A stretch of DNA of 64,000 bases from an uncultured Blautia sp. GTDB taxonomy: Bacteria > Bacillota > Clostridia > Lachnospirales > Lachnospiraceae. The notes beneath the pieces are model-generated. The model saw nothing but the letters and a program-made list of their open reading frames with translations. It was not told the DNA's origin and searched no databases. Made by a program: the position numbers and the translations under genes. Shown here piece by piece: positions 9,256 through 16,532 of this stretch. The stretch is from NCBI RefSeq assembly GCF_934424005.1, contig NZ_CAKRXI010000013.1, positions 6,615 to 70,614 on the forward strand, given 5' to 3'. Each line of letters opens with the position of its first letter. Positions within the stretch are counted from its first letter, which is position 1.

Positions 9256-10257
9256 ATGTCAGAAAATATCAATCGTGAAATATATACAGAACTTGCCAAT
9301 CGTATTTATGATCTGGATGCAGAAGTATATCGTGTTCTGGGATCTTCCCTTGGACGTACGTTTACCGGAAACCGTGATACGACGATCCGTACGTTGAGTA
9401 TGCTGATGTATACAAAACCGGACGGACATCTTCTTCGAAGTGAACTTGCACTGATCAGTAATATGGCTCGTACGATTAAAGATCCGGCAGAAAAAAGCCG
9501 CCTGATGACGGAGTATGATGAGATCCTCAAAGCAATTGAGCAGCTTCCAAACATGTTTGGTTCTACGGATATTCTGGATGCAGAGAGAGCAGCACTGAAT
9601 CTGGCTGTCAGAAGAGAAAAAATCTCAGAAAATGACCATTTGGTTATCTGTATCAGCCGTACACAGGGAAGTGCAGGAAATGATATTGGTTTTGAACTTG
9701 CTGATAAACTGCGAATTAACTATTATGATGTGGAAATCTTTGACCAGGTTATGAAACGCCTGGAAGCAGAAAAAGATAATATTCAGGATAAAGAGAATTT
9801 TACGGATTTCAATAAGTATGGAAAGAAAACGCATGAGAGCCTGAAGACGAAACTGAAAGAATTGAATCGTTATCATGGACTTTGCAAGCAGGATGCGGTA
9901 TTCTTTAATATGAGCGATCTGATCTGCGAACTGGCAAGAACAGAGGATTGTCTGATCATGGGACGATGTGCAGATGCAATCCTTAAGAATAACCATATTC
10001 CACATATCAGTATCTTTATCAGTGCACCATTCCAGGTACGTGTACAACATGTTATGGATGTTCGTAATATGGATATGAAGCAGGCTGTCCGTTTCCTGAA
10101 GAAGATGGATAAACAGCACAAAAAATATTACGAATTTTACACTGGAGAGAAATGGGGAAAACCGGAAAATTATGACCTTTGTATCAACAGTGCGAATTAT
10201 GGCATCAAGGAGACCATTGATGTCATCAAACGATTGCTGAATCAGCAGACACAGTAG
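9256..10257 (+). CDS. Cytidylate kinase-like family protein
   Basis: A 333-residue cytosolic protein. The N-terminal 120 residues are helical and unassigned. Residues about 128-330 match the cytidylate-kinase-like family (PF13189 type), with the variant nucleotide-binding loop SRTQGSAGNDIGFELADKL and IMGRCADAILKN followed by a helical lid. The true substrate is unknown; CMP kinase proper is much smaller and lacks the N-terminal part. It follows the antiporter by 12 bp with a strong GGGGGGAGAG site, so the two are probably one transcript. That pairing hints at a regulatory link, but nothing in the sequence proves it. Confidence 0.75.
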   Translation: MSENINREIYTELANRIYDLDAEVYRVLGSSLGRTFTGNRDTTIRTLSMLMYTKPDGHLLRSELALISNMARTIKDPAEKSRLMTEYDEILKAIEQLPNMFGSTDILDAERAALNLAVRREKISENDHLVICISRTQGSAGNDIGFELADKLRINYYDVEIFDQVMKRLEAEKDNIQDKENFTDFNKYGKKTHESLKTKLKELNRYHGLCKQDAVFFNMSDLICELARTEDCLIMGRCADAILKNNHIPHISIFISAPFQVRVQHVMDVRNMDMKQAVRFLKKMDKQHKKYYEFYTGEKWGKPENYDLCINSANYGIKETIDVIKRLLNQQTQ

Positions 10258-10281
10258 AAAATAAACGACGAAATAATCAAT

Positions 10282-10327
10282 AAAAATCCGCAGGATATCA
10301 TCTGAGAATGATATTCAGCGGATTTTT
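10282..10327. terminator. Bidirectional terminator
   Basis: AAAAATCCGC and GCGGATTTTT flank a second inverted repeat (GATATCAT/ATGATATTC) around CTGAGA. It sits between convergent genes and has T-runs on both strands. Confidence 0.85.
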
Positions 10328-10338
10328 GTTGTTAAAGA

Positions 10339-10986
10339 TTATTTGTTTACATCAATATAGCTGTACAGCGTGTACTTGGAAATACCGAAATAATTAGCTA
10401 CTTTATCGCCGGATTTTGTAATCAGAAAAGCACCGGAATCATTCAGAAACTGGATTGCAGTCACTTTGTCTTCTTTGTTCATCAGAGCAACTGGTTTTCC
10501 GACCAGAGCTACGGATTCTTCAATCAGATGATCCAGCAGATCATTGACACTGTGGGTGATCTCCTTTGGTTTTTCTTCCTTATTAACAGGAGTGACCAGA
10601 GCATGCAGTGCACTTTCGATCATGGTCAGCTTTGTAATATCATAGTTGATTCCAAATACATAATGCAAGGTGCCATCATCGTCGCGGATATAGGAAGTAC
10701 TGCATTTTAGAATTTTACCGTCAGAAGTTTTCATCAGATATCCGGAATGATCCTGAATCTCGTCTGTTGAGTCGTTTCTTTTTTGGTTGTTATGTCTGAT
10801 TACATCAAAAACTGCATTAGAAGGACCATCACCAATTCCTCTTCCGGTAACATGACCGTTTTCGATATAGACAATGGAATGTTCCGGATCGTTGGTTTTG
10901 AGATCGTGGATTACGATTTCGCAATCAGGACCAAATTGAGAAGCAAGATCTCTTGCAATCTGTTTTAATACAGTTAGCCGTCCCAT
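10339..10986 (-). CDS. PAS_6/HTH_22 transcriptional regulator (YheO/DauR-like)
   Basis: A 215-residue DNA-binding regulator. Residues about 1-120 form a PAS_6 (YheO-like) sensor: ASQFGPDCEIVIHDL, ENGHVTGRGIGDG and FGINYDIT are typical. Residues about 150-212 form an HTH_22 domain ending GISKYTLYSYID. Relatives such as DauR control amino-acid or nucleobase catabolism genes. The gene is divergent from dihydropyrimidinase, which is the most likely target, and an inverted repeat lies over that gene's promoter. A GGAGGAGG site precedes the ATG. The ligand is unknown. Confidence 0.87.
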   Translation of the reverse strand: MGRLTVLKQIARDLASQFGPDCEIVIHDLKTNDPEHSIVYIENGHVTGRGIGDGPSNAVFDVIRHNNQKRNDSTDEIQDHSGYLMKTSDGKILKCSTSYIRDDDGTLHYVFGINYDITKLTMIESALHALVTPVNKEEKPKEITHSVNDLLDHLIEESVALVGKPVALMNKEDKVTAIQFLNDSGAFLITKSGDKVANYFGISKYTLYSYIDVNK

Positions 10987-11130
10987 TATTATTCCTCCTC
11001 CATGTTGTGGTTTGTATTGTTATTATTACTAATATAACATAATTTTTTTTTGAGATAAAGTTTTTTCAAAGAAAAATTAATTATGCCTTAAAAAAATTGT
11101 TTAAAATACTTTGGGATGCATAGATAGTAG

Positions 11131-11159
11131 TTGATGCTCTGACGGAAGAATGATATATT
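11131..11159 (+). promoter_or_regulatory. Predicted promoter of the dihydropyrimidinase operon
   Basis: TTGATG (11131-11136), a 17-nt spacer and an extended -10 TGATATATT (TATATT at 11154-11159), about 40 bp before the ATG. Confidence 0.65.
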
Positions 11160-11167
11160 TAATATCA
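11151..11167. promoter_or_regulatory. Candidate operator overlapping the -10 box
   Basis: A perfect inverted repeat TGATAT-N5-ATATCA that covers the -10 box and the expected start point. The adjacent divergent HTH_22 regulator is the natural candidate to bind it (inference). Confidence 0.4.
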
Positions 11168-11199
11168 TAAACAAGGATTTGTTTTTGGGGGTGAAAACT

Positions 11200-12573
11200 A
11201 TGAAATATTTATTGAAAAACGGAACGGTTGTAACAGGCGAAAAATCAGAGCAGCTGGACATTCTGGTAGAAGGAGAAAAAATCGTACAGGTTGGGAAAAA
11301 TCTTCCATCCGAGGAGGCACAGGAAATCGACGTCAGTGGGAAAATTCTTTTTCCGGGTTTCATAGATGGTCATACACATTTTGATCTGGAAGTAGCAGGC
11401 ACAGTAACGGCGGATGATTTTGAGACTGGAACAAAAGCAGCGATTCTCGGGGGAACTACATTTGTTATTGATTATGCATCACAGGATAAGGGTGGACACA
11501 CTCTGAAGGAAGGACTTGATAAATGGCATAAGAAGGCAGATGACAAATGTTCCTGTGATTATTCTTTCCATATGTCAATCGTGGAATGGAATGAAAAGAC
11601 AGAACAGGAAATACAGGACATGATCGATCATGGAATCACCAGTTTCAAACTGTATATGACATATCCGGCAATGATCGTAAATGACTGCGATATGTACAAA
11701 ATTCTGAAAAAACTTGGAAAATGTGGCTGTTTTGCAGGCGTGCACTGCGAGAATGCGGGCGTGATCGATGCGCTGATCGCAGAAGCAAAAAAAGAGGGAA
11801 GATTTGGACCGGAAAATCATCCACTGGTGCGTCCGGATACGATGGAAGCGGAAGCAGTTCACCGTCTGCTCGTGATTGCCAAGGAGGCAGATGCACCGGT
11901 GATGGTAGTACATCTTACAAATAAAAAAGCATTTGAAGAAGTTATGCGTGCAAGAGCGAACGGACAGGAAGTATATGCAGAAACATGTCCACAGTATCTG
12001 CTGCTTGATGACAGTGTGTATGCGAAACCAGATTTTCAGGGAGCTGTTTATGTCTGTGCACCTCCGATTCGCAAAAAAGAAGATCAGGACTGTCTGTGGG
12101 AAGCGTTGTCACGAGAAGATATCCAGACAGTAGCTACGGATCAGTGCAGTTTTACACTTGCACAGAAGGCTCTGGGTAAAGATGATTTTACAAAGATTCC
12201 GGGAGGACTTCCGGGAGTCCAGACACGTGGAACATTACTTTATACATATGGGGTAAAAGAAGGCAGGATTACGCAGGAACAGATGTGTAAGCTTTTATCC
12301 GAAAATCCGGCGAAATTGTATGGCGTTTATCCGCAGAAAGGTGTGCTTGCACCAGGAAGTGATGCAGACATTGTAGTACTGGATCCGGAAAAAGAAAGTG
12401 TGATATCTGCTGCCACACATGCTTATAACACTGATAATAATCCATTTGAAGGATTCAGACTGCGCTGCGGAATTGATAAAGTATTTTTAAGAGGCAATCT
12501 GGCGGTAGACGATGGTCAGCTGGTAAAAGAAAAACTCGGAAAATATATTGCCAGAGGCAAAAAACAAATGTAA
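11200..12573 (+). CDS. hydA: Dihydropyrimidinase / hydantoinase-type amidohydrolase
   Basis: A 457-residue cytosolic zinc amidohydrolase that opens cyclic ureides such as dihydropyrimidines or hydantoins. DGHTHFDLE holds the first metal His pair. The bridging carboxylated Lys is in TSFKLYMTYP. Later ligands are His in AGVHCENAG and VVHLTNK and Asp in VATDQCSF. The ATG at 11200 follows GGGGGTG at 11187-11193; the earlier in-frame start lacks a ribosome site. In ygeX/ygeY clusters this enzyme (hyuA) belongs to the purine-degradation set, and here it is 8 kb from those genes. The hydE gene starts 22 bp downstream. The exact ureide is not known. Confidence 0.87.
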   Translation: MKYLLKNGTVVTGEKSEQLDILVEGEKIVQVGKNLPSEEAQEIDVSGKILFPGFIDGHTHFDLEVAGTVTADDFETGTKAAILGGTTFVIDYASQDKGGHTLKEGLDKWHKKADDKCSCDYSFHMSIVEWNEKTEQEIQDMIDHGITSFKLYMTYPAMIVNDCDMYKILKKLGKCGCFAGVHCENAGVIDALIAEAKKEGRFGPENHPLVRPDTMEAEAVHRLLVIAKEADAPVMVVHLTNKKAFEEVMRARANGQEVYAETCPQYLLLDDSVYAKPDFQGAVYVCAPPIRKKEDQDCLWEALSREDIQTVATDQCSFTLAQKALGKDDFTKIPGGLPGVQTRGTLLYTYGVKEGRITQEQMCKLLSENPAKLYGVYPQKGVLAPGSDADIVVLDPEKESVISAATHAYNTDNNPFEGFRLRCGIDKVFLRGNLAVDDGQLVKEKLGKYIARGKKQM

Positions 12574-12595
12574 ATATTTCTGCTGGAGAGAATAC

Positions 12596-13642
12596 ATGAA
12601 AAGATTAATTGATAAACTGCATCAGGAACAGATGCTGACTGCAGAAGAGTTTCACCGACTTTTGGCGAATCGTTCAGAAGAGACAGATCGGTATGCACGG
12701 GAGCTGGCGAACCAGGTCCGGCAGGAAGTGTACGGAAATAAGATTTATGTACGTGGTCTGATCGAATTTACCAATTACTGCAAAAACGACTGCTATTATT
12801 GTGGAATCCGTCGGAGCAATCAGAATGCACAGCGTTACAGACTGACGGAAGAAGATATTCTGGAATGCTGCAGGCATGGGTATGAGCTTGGTTTTCGTAC
12901 CTTTGTTCTACAGGGAGGCGAGGACGGCTTTTTTACAGATGACAGAATCGTACAGATCGTACGAAAGATTAAAGAACGATATCCGGATTGTGCACTGACT
13001 CTTTCCATAGGAGAAAAATCAGAAGAAAGCTACCGTGCATACAGAGAGGCGGGGGCTGACAGGTATCTTTTGCGGCATGAAACGGCTGATCCACGTCATT
13101 ATATGCGGCTTCATCCGCTGGAAATGTCCGGAGAACACCGCAAAAACTGTCTTCGGATACTTAAGAAACTGGGGTATCAGACGGGGGCAGGATTCATGGT
13201 GGGTTCACCATTACAGACAGTGGATGACCTCGTGGAAGACTTTTTGTTTCTGAAGGAACTTGATCCGGAAATGGTTGGAATCGGGCCGTTTATTGCACAT
13301 CAGGATACTCCGTTTTGTAATGAAAGAAGTGGAACACTGGATGATACACTGTTTTATCTTGCGTTGCTGCGTCTGATGCTTCCGGATGTGCTGCTTCCTG
13401 CAACGACTGCCCTTGGGACAATTCATCCAAGAGGAAGAGAAATGGGCGTTCTGTCAGGTGCCAATGTTGTGATGCCGAATCTTTCTCCTGTTTCAGTCAG
13501 AAAAAAATACATGTTGTATGACGGAAAAATATGCACAGGTGACGAAGCTGCGGAATGCAGAATGTGTCTCAGCAGACGGATGGAGCGGATTGGCTGTGAA
13601 GTCGTTACAGACAGAGGAGACTACAAAAAAAGACTTGCATAA
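12596..13642 (+). CDS. hydE: [FeFe]-hydrogenase H-cluster radical SAM maturase HydE
   Basis: A 348-residue radical SAM TIM-barrel enzyme that helps build the di-iron centre of [FeFe]-hydrogenase. The SAM [4Fe-4S] cysteines C62, C66 and C69 lie in YCKNDCYYCGIRR. The GGED-type loop (LQGGEDGFF) is present. A second cluster motif C-x7-C-x2-C (CTGDEAAECRMC) near the end matches classical HydE, so it looks fully functional. The ATG at 12596 follows CTGGAGAG. No hydF, hydG or hydrogenase gene lies in the window. It is placed directly after dihydropyrimidinase, an unusual partner. Its 3' end holds the promoter of the next gene. Confidence 0.88.
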   Translation: MKRLIDKLHQEQMLTAEEFHRLLANRSEETDRYARELANQVRQEVYGNKIYVRGLIEFTNYCKNDCYYCGIRRSNQNAQRYRLTEEDILECCRHGYELGFRTFVLQGGEDGFFTDDRIVQIVRKIKERYPDCALTLSIGEKSEESYRAYREAGADRYLLRHETADPRHYMRLHPLEMSGEHRKNCLRILKKLGYQTGAGFMVGSPLQTVDDLVEDFLFLKELDPEMVGIGPFIAHQDTPFCNERSGTLDDTLFYLALLRLMLPDVLLPATTALGTIHPRGREMGVLSGANVVMPNLSPVSVRKKYMLYDGKICTGDEAAECRMCLSRRMERIGCEVVTDRGDYKKRLA

Positions 13643-13664
13643 TATACCGGAATTGGGGTATAGT
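13635..13664 (+). promoter_or_regulatory. Predicted promoter of the SH3 lipoprotein
   Basis: TTGCAT (13635-13640), an 18-nt spacer and TATAGT (13659-13664), overlapping the end of hydE. Confidence 0.5.
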
Positions 13665-13704
13665 GTTGATAGGCTTATGCGTTATAAAGGAGGAAATTAT
13701 TTCT

Positions 13705-14178
13705 ATGAAGAAATCCAGATTACTGATCGTGCTGGCCGGTTTGGCTGTTGTGGCATCCGGATGCGGATATAGCACGGGAGGAGAAGACTCTACTGTGACT
13801 GTGATTGAAGCAACTCCGACACCAACCCCGGAACCTACACCAGAAGCAACTCCGACCCCGGAAGTACCGGAAGCAACACCAACTCCGGCGGTAGAAATGT
13901 CTCAGACAGCAAGTGGTGTGAATATCATAAAACAAAGCGGAACTTATTATGCTGTAGAGGGCGTAAACGTACGCTCTGACTGCAGTACAGATGCAGATAT
14001 CATTACAGGAACACTTGTTGGACAGCAGCTGACCAGTACAGGTGTGAGCGAAGATGGACAATGGGTAGAGGTGAGCATCAATGACCAGACAGGTTATGTG
14101 AATGCACAGTATGTATCTACAGAAGCTCCGGCAGGAGCTGCCACTGCAGATGCAGCAGCACAGACAACAGCCCAGTAG
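13705..14178 (+). CDS. SH3-domain lipoprotein
   Basis: A 157-residue lipoprotein. The signal peptide ends in the lipobox VVASGC. A Pro/Thr/Glu-rich linker of PTPTPEPTPEATPTP type follows (about 35-65), then a bacterial SH3 domain (about 78-138, YYAVEGVNVRSDCSTDADIITGTL...WVEVSINDQTGYVNAQYV) and an Ala/Thr tail. Such domains bind peptidoglycan peptides, so this is probably a wall-facing surface lipoprotein. The ATG at 13705 follows AGGAGGA; an upstream in-frame start lacks a ribosome site. It stands alone between its own promoter and a strong terminator. Confidence 0.83.
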   Translation: MKKSRLLIVLAGLAVVASGCGYSTGGEDSTVTVIEATPTPTPEPTPEATPTPEVPEATPTPAVEMSQTASGVNIIKQSGTYYAVEGVNVRSDCSTDADIITGTLVGQQLTSTGVSEDGQWVEVSINDQTGYVNAQYVSTEAPAGAATADAAAQTTAQ

Positions 14179-14191
14179 CAGGATGCTTTAC

Positions 14192-14230
14192 AAAAAAGCT
14201 GAACTTCAAATCAGAAGTTCAGCTTTTTTT
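14192..14230. terminator. Bidirectional terminator
   Basis: AAAAAAGCTGAACTTC pairs with GAAGTTCAGCTTTTTT around a 6-nt loop. It serves the lipoprotein gene and the convergent luxS. Confidence 0.9.
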
Positions 14231-14257
14231 ATATTATTAAGTAACGATATTGAAAGC

Positions 14258-14737
14258 TTATTCCGGATAAGTCAGGCGTTCTGGTTTGATATCGTAAAGA
14301 ACATTTTTCAGATATTTGTCAGCAAGATATTTTGCCATACCGAGATTCATATCCAGATAATTGCCGCAGTCCTTTGCGGAAGCACCCGGAATCTCACCTT
14401 CAAAATCCCGGATGAATTCAAACATCTCAGTCATGAGAGGAACGATATCTTTGGATTCATAATCGCCTGCCAGCAGAAGATAGTTTCCAGTGCGGCAGCC
14501 CATCGGACCCCAGTAAATTACTTTTGGACCGAATTCAGCATGATTGCGGAGAAACGTAGCTGCCAGATGTTCCATAGCGTGGAGTTCAGCTGTGTTCATG
14601 ACTGGTTCTTCGTTTGGGGAGGTCATGCGGATATCGAAAGTTGTAATGACCTGATCGCCGAGGTAATCTTTACGGGAAACGTAAATGCCAGGCTGTAGCT
14701 TGATGTGGTCTATGGTAAAACTTGCAATTTTTTTCAT
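14258..14737 (-). CDS. luxS: S-ribosylhomocysteine lyase LuxS
   Basis: A 159-residue metalloenzyme that splits S-ribosylhomocysteine into homocysteine and the autoinducer-2 precursor DPD. Metal ligands H53 and H57 lie in HAMEH (with catalytic E56) and C124 in AKDCGNYL; the catalytic C81 is in GPMGCRTG. Length and all key residues are those of the family. It is transcribed alone on the minus strand from its own promoter. It functions in the activated methyl cycle and possibly in signalling. Confidence 0.97.
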   Translation of the reverse strand: MKKIASFTIDHIKLQPGIYVSRKDYLGDQVITTFDIRMTSPNEEPVMNTAELHAMEHLAATFLRNHAEFGPKVIYWGPMGCRTGNYLLLAGDYESKDIVPLMTEMFEFIRDFEGEIPGASAKDCGNYLDMNLGMAKYLADKYLKNVLYDIKPERLTYPE

Positions 14738-14769
14738 AATAAAAGTCCTTTCTACTTTTTTTGTTTCTT

Positions 14770-14798
14770 ATTGTAGCAGAGCTGAACGTCTGATACAA
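14770..14798 (-). promoter_or_regulatory. Predicted luxS promoter
   Basis: On the minus strand TTGTAT (14793-14798), a 17-nt spacer and TACAAT (14770-14775), about 30 bp before the ATG. Confidence 0.65.
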
Positions 14799-14806
14799 GT
14801 CAGGAT

Positions 14807-14835
14807 TTGACTTTAAGTTTATGGGGTGTTACACT
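14807..14835 (+). promoter_or_regulatory. Predicted promoter of the cyclophilin lipoprotein
   Basis: TTGACT (14807-14812), a 17-nt spacer and an extended -10 TGTTACACT (TACACT at 14830-14835). Confidence 0.6.
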
Positions 14836-14859
14836 GTGAATACTATCAGAAAAAAGATG

Positions 14860-14886
14860 TTGCTGGGAACGAAGTGAACAGTAACC
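14860..14886 (+). promoter_or_regulatory. Leader hairpin, copy A of a shared element
   Basis: GTTGCTG and CAGTAAC form a 7-bp stem with one G-T pair around a 13-nt loop GGAACGAAGTGAA, in the 5' leader about 25 nt before the cyclophilin ATG. The loop and right arm recur almost exactly at 55975-56003. Confidence 0.5.
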
Positions 14887-14907
14887 AAAAGACAGGAGGA
14901 ACAGAAC

Positions 14908-15669
14908 ATGAAATCCAGAATTCTGGCAGTGCTTTTTGCCGTTGTGCTGACAGCAGGTACACTTGCAGGATGCGGCAGCAGCAAGAAAGCAGATGATACA
15001 AAAACAGAAACTACAGATGAAAAATCAGAAGATAAAGCTTCTTCTGATGAAGATACGAAAGATGTAAATGTGGCAAGCGAAGAAGAAGCGGAAGAGGCCG
15101 GCTTCAGTGACGGTACTGATACAGATGGTGCGACTGTGGAAAATACAGTGCTTGATACCAGCCAGGAGCTGACAGGAATCCACCATGCGGATATCAGCAT
15201 CCGTGATTATGGGGACATTAAAGTGGAACTCGATGCCGATACAGCACCGGTCACTGTTACCAATTTCGTGAAACTGGCACAGGAAGGTTTTTATGACGGA
15301 CTTACATTCTGGCGTATTATTGATGGCTTTATGATGCAGGGTGGGGACCCGAAAGGAAATGGTACCGGAGGATCCGGAGAGACTATTAAGGGAGAATTCT
15401 CAAGTAATGGTGTGAAGAATGATATTTCTCATGTGAGAGGAACCATCTCCATGGCAAGATCTTCTGATCCGGACAGCGCAAGTTCACAGTTTTTTATCGT
15501 CCAGTCAGACAGTACTTTCCTGGATGGCGATTATGCAGCATTTGGTAAAGTGACAGAAGGGATGGATATCGTTGATGAAATCTGCAAAAATGCCAGCCCA
15601 ACGGATGATAATGGAACGATCAAAGCAGACGAACAGCCGGTGATCGATAGTATTCAGATCACAGACTGA
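14908..15669 (+). CDS. Cyclophilin-type peptidyl-prolyl isomerase lipoprotein
   Basis: A 253-residue exported lipoprotein that isomerises X-Pro bonds during folding outside the membrane. The signal peptide ends in the lipobox TLAGC (C22). An acidic, Lys/Ser/Glu-rich linker covers about 25-80. The cyclophilin domain (about 93-252) carries FWRIIDGFMMQGGDPKGNGTGG and SSQFFIVQ, with the catalytic Arg in FWRII. AGGAGG precedes the ATG. It has its own promoter and a leader hairpin shared with the lipoprotein at 56 kb. It is a single-gene unit. Confidence 0.92.
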   Translation: MKSRILAVLFAVVLTAGTLAGCGSSKKADDTKTETTDEKSEDKASSDEDTKDVNVASEEEAEEAGFSDGTDTDGATVENTVLDTSQELTGIHHADISIRDYGDIKVELDADTAPVTVTNFVKLAQEGFYDGLTFWRIIDGFMMQGGDPKGNGTGGSGETIKGEFSSNGVKNDISHVRGTISMARSSDPDSASSQFFIVQSDSTFLDGDYAAFGKVTEGMDIVDEICKNASPTDDNGTIKADEQPVIDSIQITD

Positions 15670-15695
15670 TATAATTAAAATTTTCTGTAACGTAA

Positions 15696-15736
15696 AAAAG
15701 ACCGATGCAGCGTGCAATGCGCGACATCGGCCTTTT
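15696..15736. terminator. Bidirectional terminator
   Basis: AAAAGACCGATG and CATCGGCCTTTT form an imperfect 12-bp stem between convergent genes. Confidence 0.8.
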
Positions 15737-15763
15737 ATTTTGATAAAACAAGGCAATTCTGTT

Positions 15764-16327
15764 TTACTGACGGATGATCAGAACCGGAATTGGCGGGTTG
15801 TTCGGACGGTTATAATAGTCACTGCGGATGACCAGATATTTATGTGGATTCAGCTCTTTTAACCAGGCAAGGACGGCATCACGTTCCTCGAAACCGGAAT
15901 CACCGCCACTGTAGATGCAGAGTGAGATCAGACCGCCTTTTTTCAGAAGATCCAGGCTTTTGGAAAGTGCGGCAATGCTGGTATCTGCGTGGGTTGCTTT
16001 TGTATGGTCACCACCCGGAAGATAGCCCAGATTAAAGGTAACACAGCTGACAGTACCCGGGCTGACATAGTGATCCATGCTGGTGTGCGATTCCAGAAGA
16101 AGGGTATAATTCTGAGGTGTATCTGCTTCAATGAGCCTTTTACGTGTATTGATAAGTGCCGCCTCCTGAATATCAAAAGCAAAAACATGTCCGCCTTTTC
16201 CGCAGAGAGAACTGAGAAGAAGCGTGTCATTGCCATTTCCCATGGTTGCATCTATACAGATATCTCCGGGCTGGACCTGTTCTCTGATAAAACGTGCACA
16301 CCATCCTGTGATTTGAACTGCTTTCAT
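15764..16327 (-). CDS. mnmM: tRNA 5-(aminomethyl)uridine methyltransferase MnmM (YtqB family)
   Basis: A 187-residue SAM-dependent methyltransferase of the YtqB/PF06962 family, which completes the mnm5(s2)U modification at the tRNA wobble position in Gram-positives. Motif I is DATMGNGNDTLLL; VFAFDIQEAAL gives the acidic residue that binds SAM; FNLGYLPGGDH is the family catalytic-region signature, and PPIPVLIIRQ closes the protein. Full length. It is transcribed alone on the minus strand, divergent from coaBC. It was formerly annotated as an rRNA methylase. Confidence 0.85.
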   Translation of the reverse strand: MKAVQITGWCARFIREQVQPGDICIDATMGNGNDTLLLSSLCGKGGHVFAFDIQEAALINTRKRLIEADTPQNYTLLLESHTSMDHYVSPGTVSCVTFNLGYLPGGDHTKATHADTSIAALSKSLDLLKKGGLISLCIYSGGDSGFEERDAVLAWLKELNPHKYLVIRSDYYNRPNNPPIPVLIIRQ

Positions 16328-16458
16328 ATTGACCTCCTATTCCTTTATGGTCCTTTTGTGGAAAATAAAAAATTCTTTTTATTACAGATTACTATAGTAC
16401 AGATTTTCATACGGTTCAATAAAATGCTGTACAAAAAGTCAAACACTAGAAAAATACG

Positions 16459-16486
16459 TTGCAATTACAGAAGAGGCTGTTATAAT
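16459..16486 (+). promoter_or_regulatory. Predicted coaBC promoter
   Basis: TTGCAA (16459-16464), a 16-nt spacer and an extended -10 TGTTATAAT (TATAAT at 16481-16486). The 205-bp gap between mnmM and coaBC holds no gene. Confidence 0.7.
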
Positions 16487-16532
16487 AAAACAGATGCAGG
16501 CACAGCATTGTCTGCCAGAGGAGGAGAACGAT

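Noticed and set aside
13800-13900. PTPTPEPTPEATPTP-type repeats as a possible tandem-repeat or phase-variable site
   Set aside because: Codons vary freely, so slippage is unlikely; it is a usual lipoprotein linker.
14102-14698. Plus-strand open frame of 198 codons
   Set aside because: Antisense to luxS and reading through a strong terminator.
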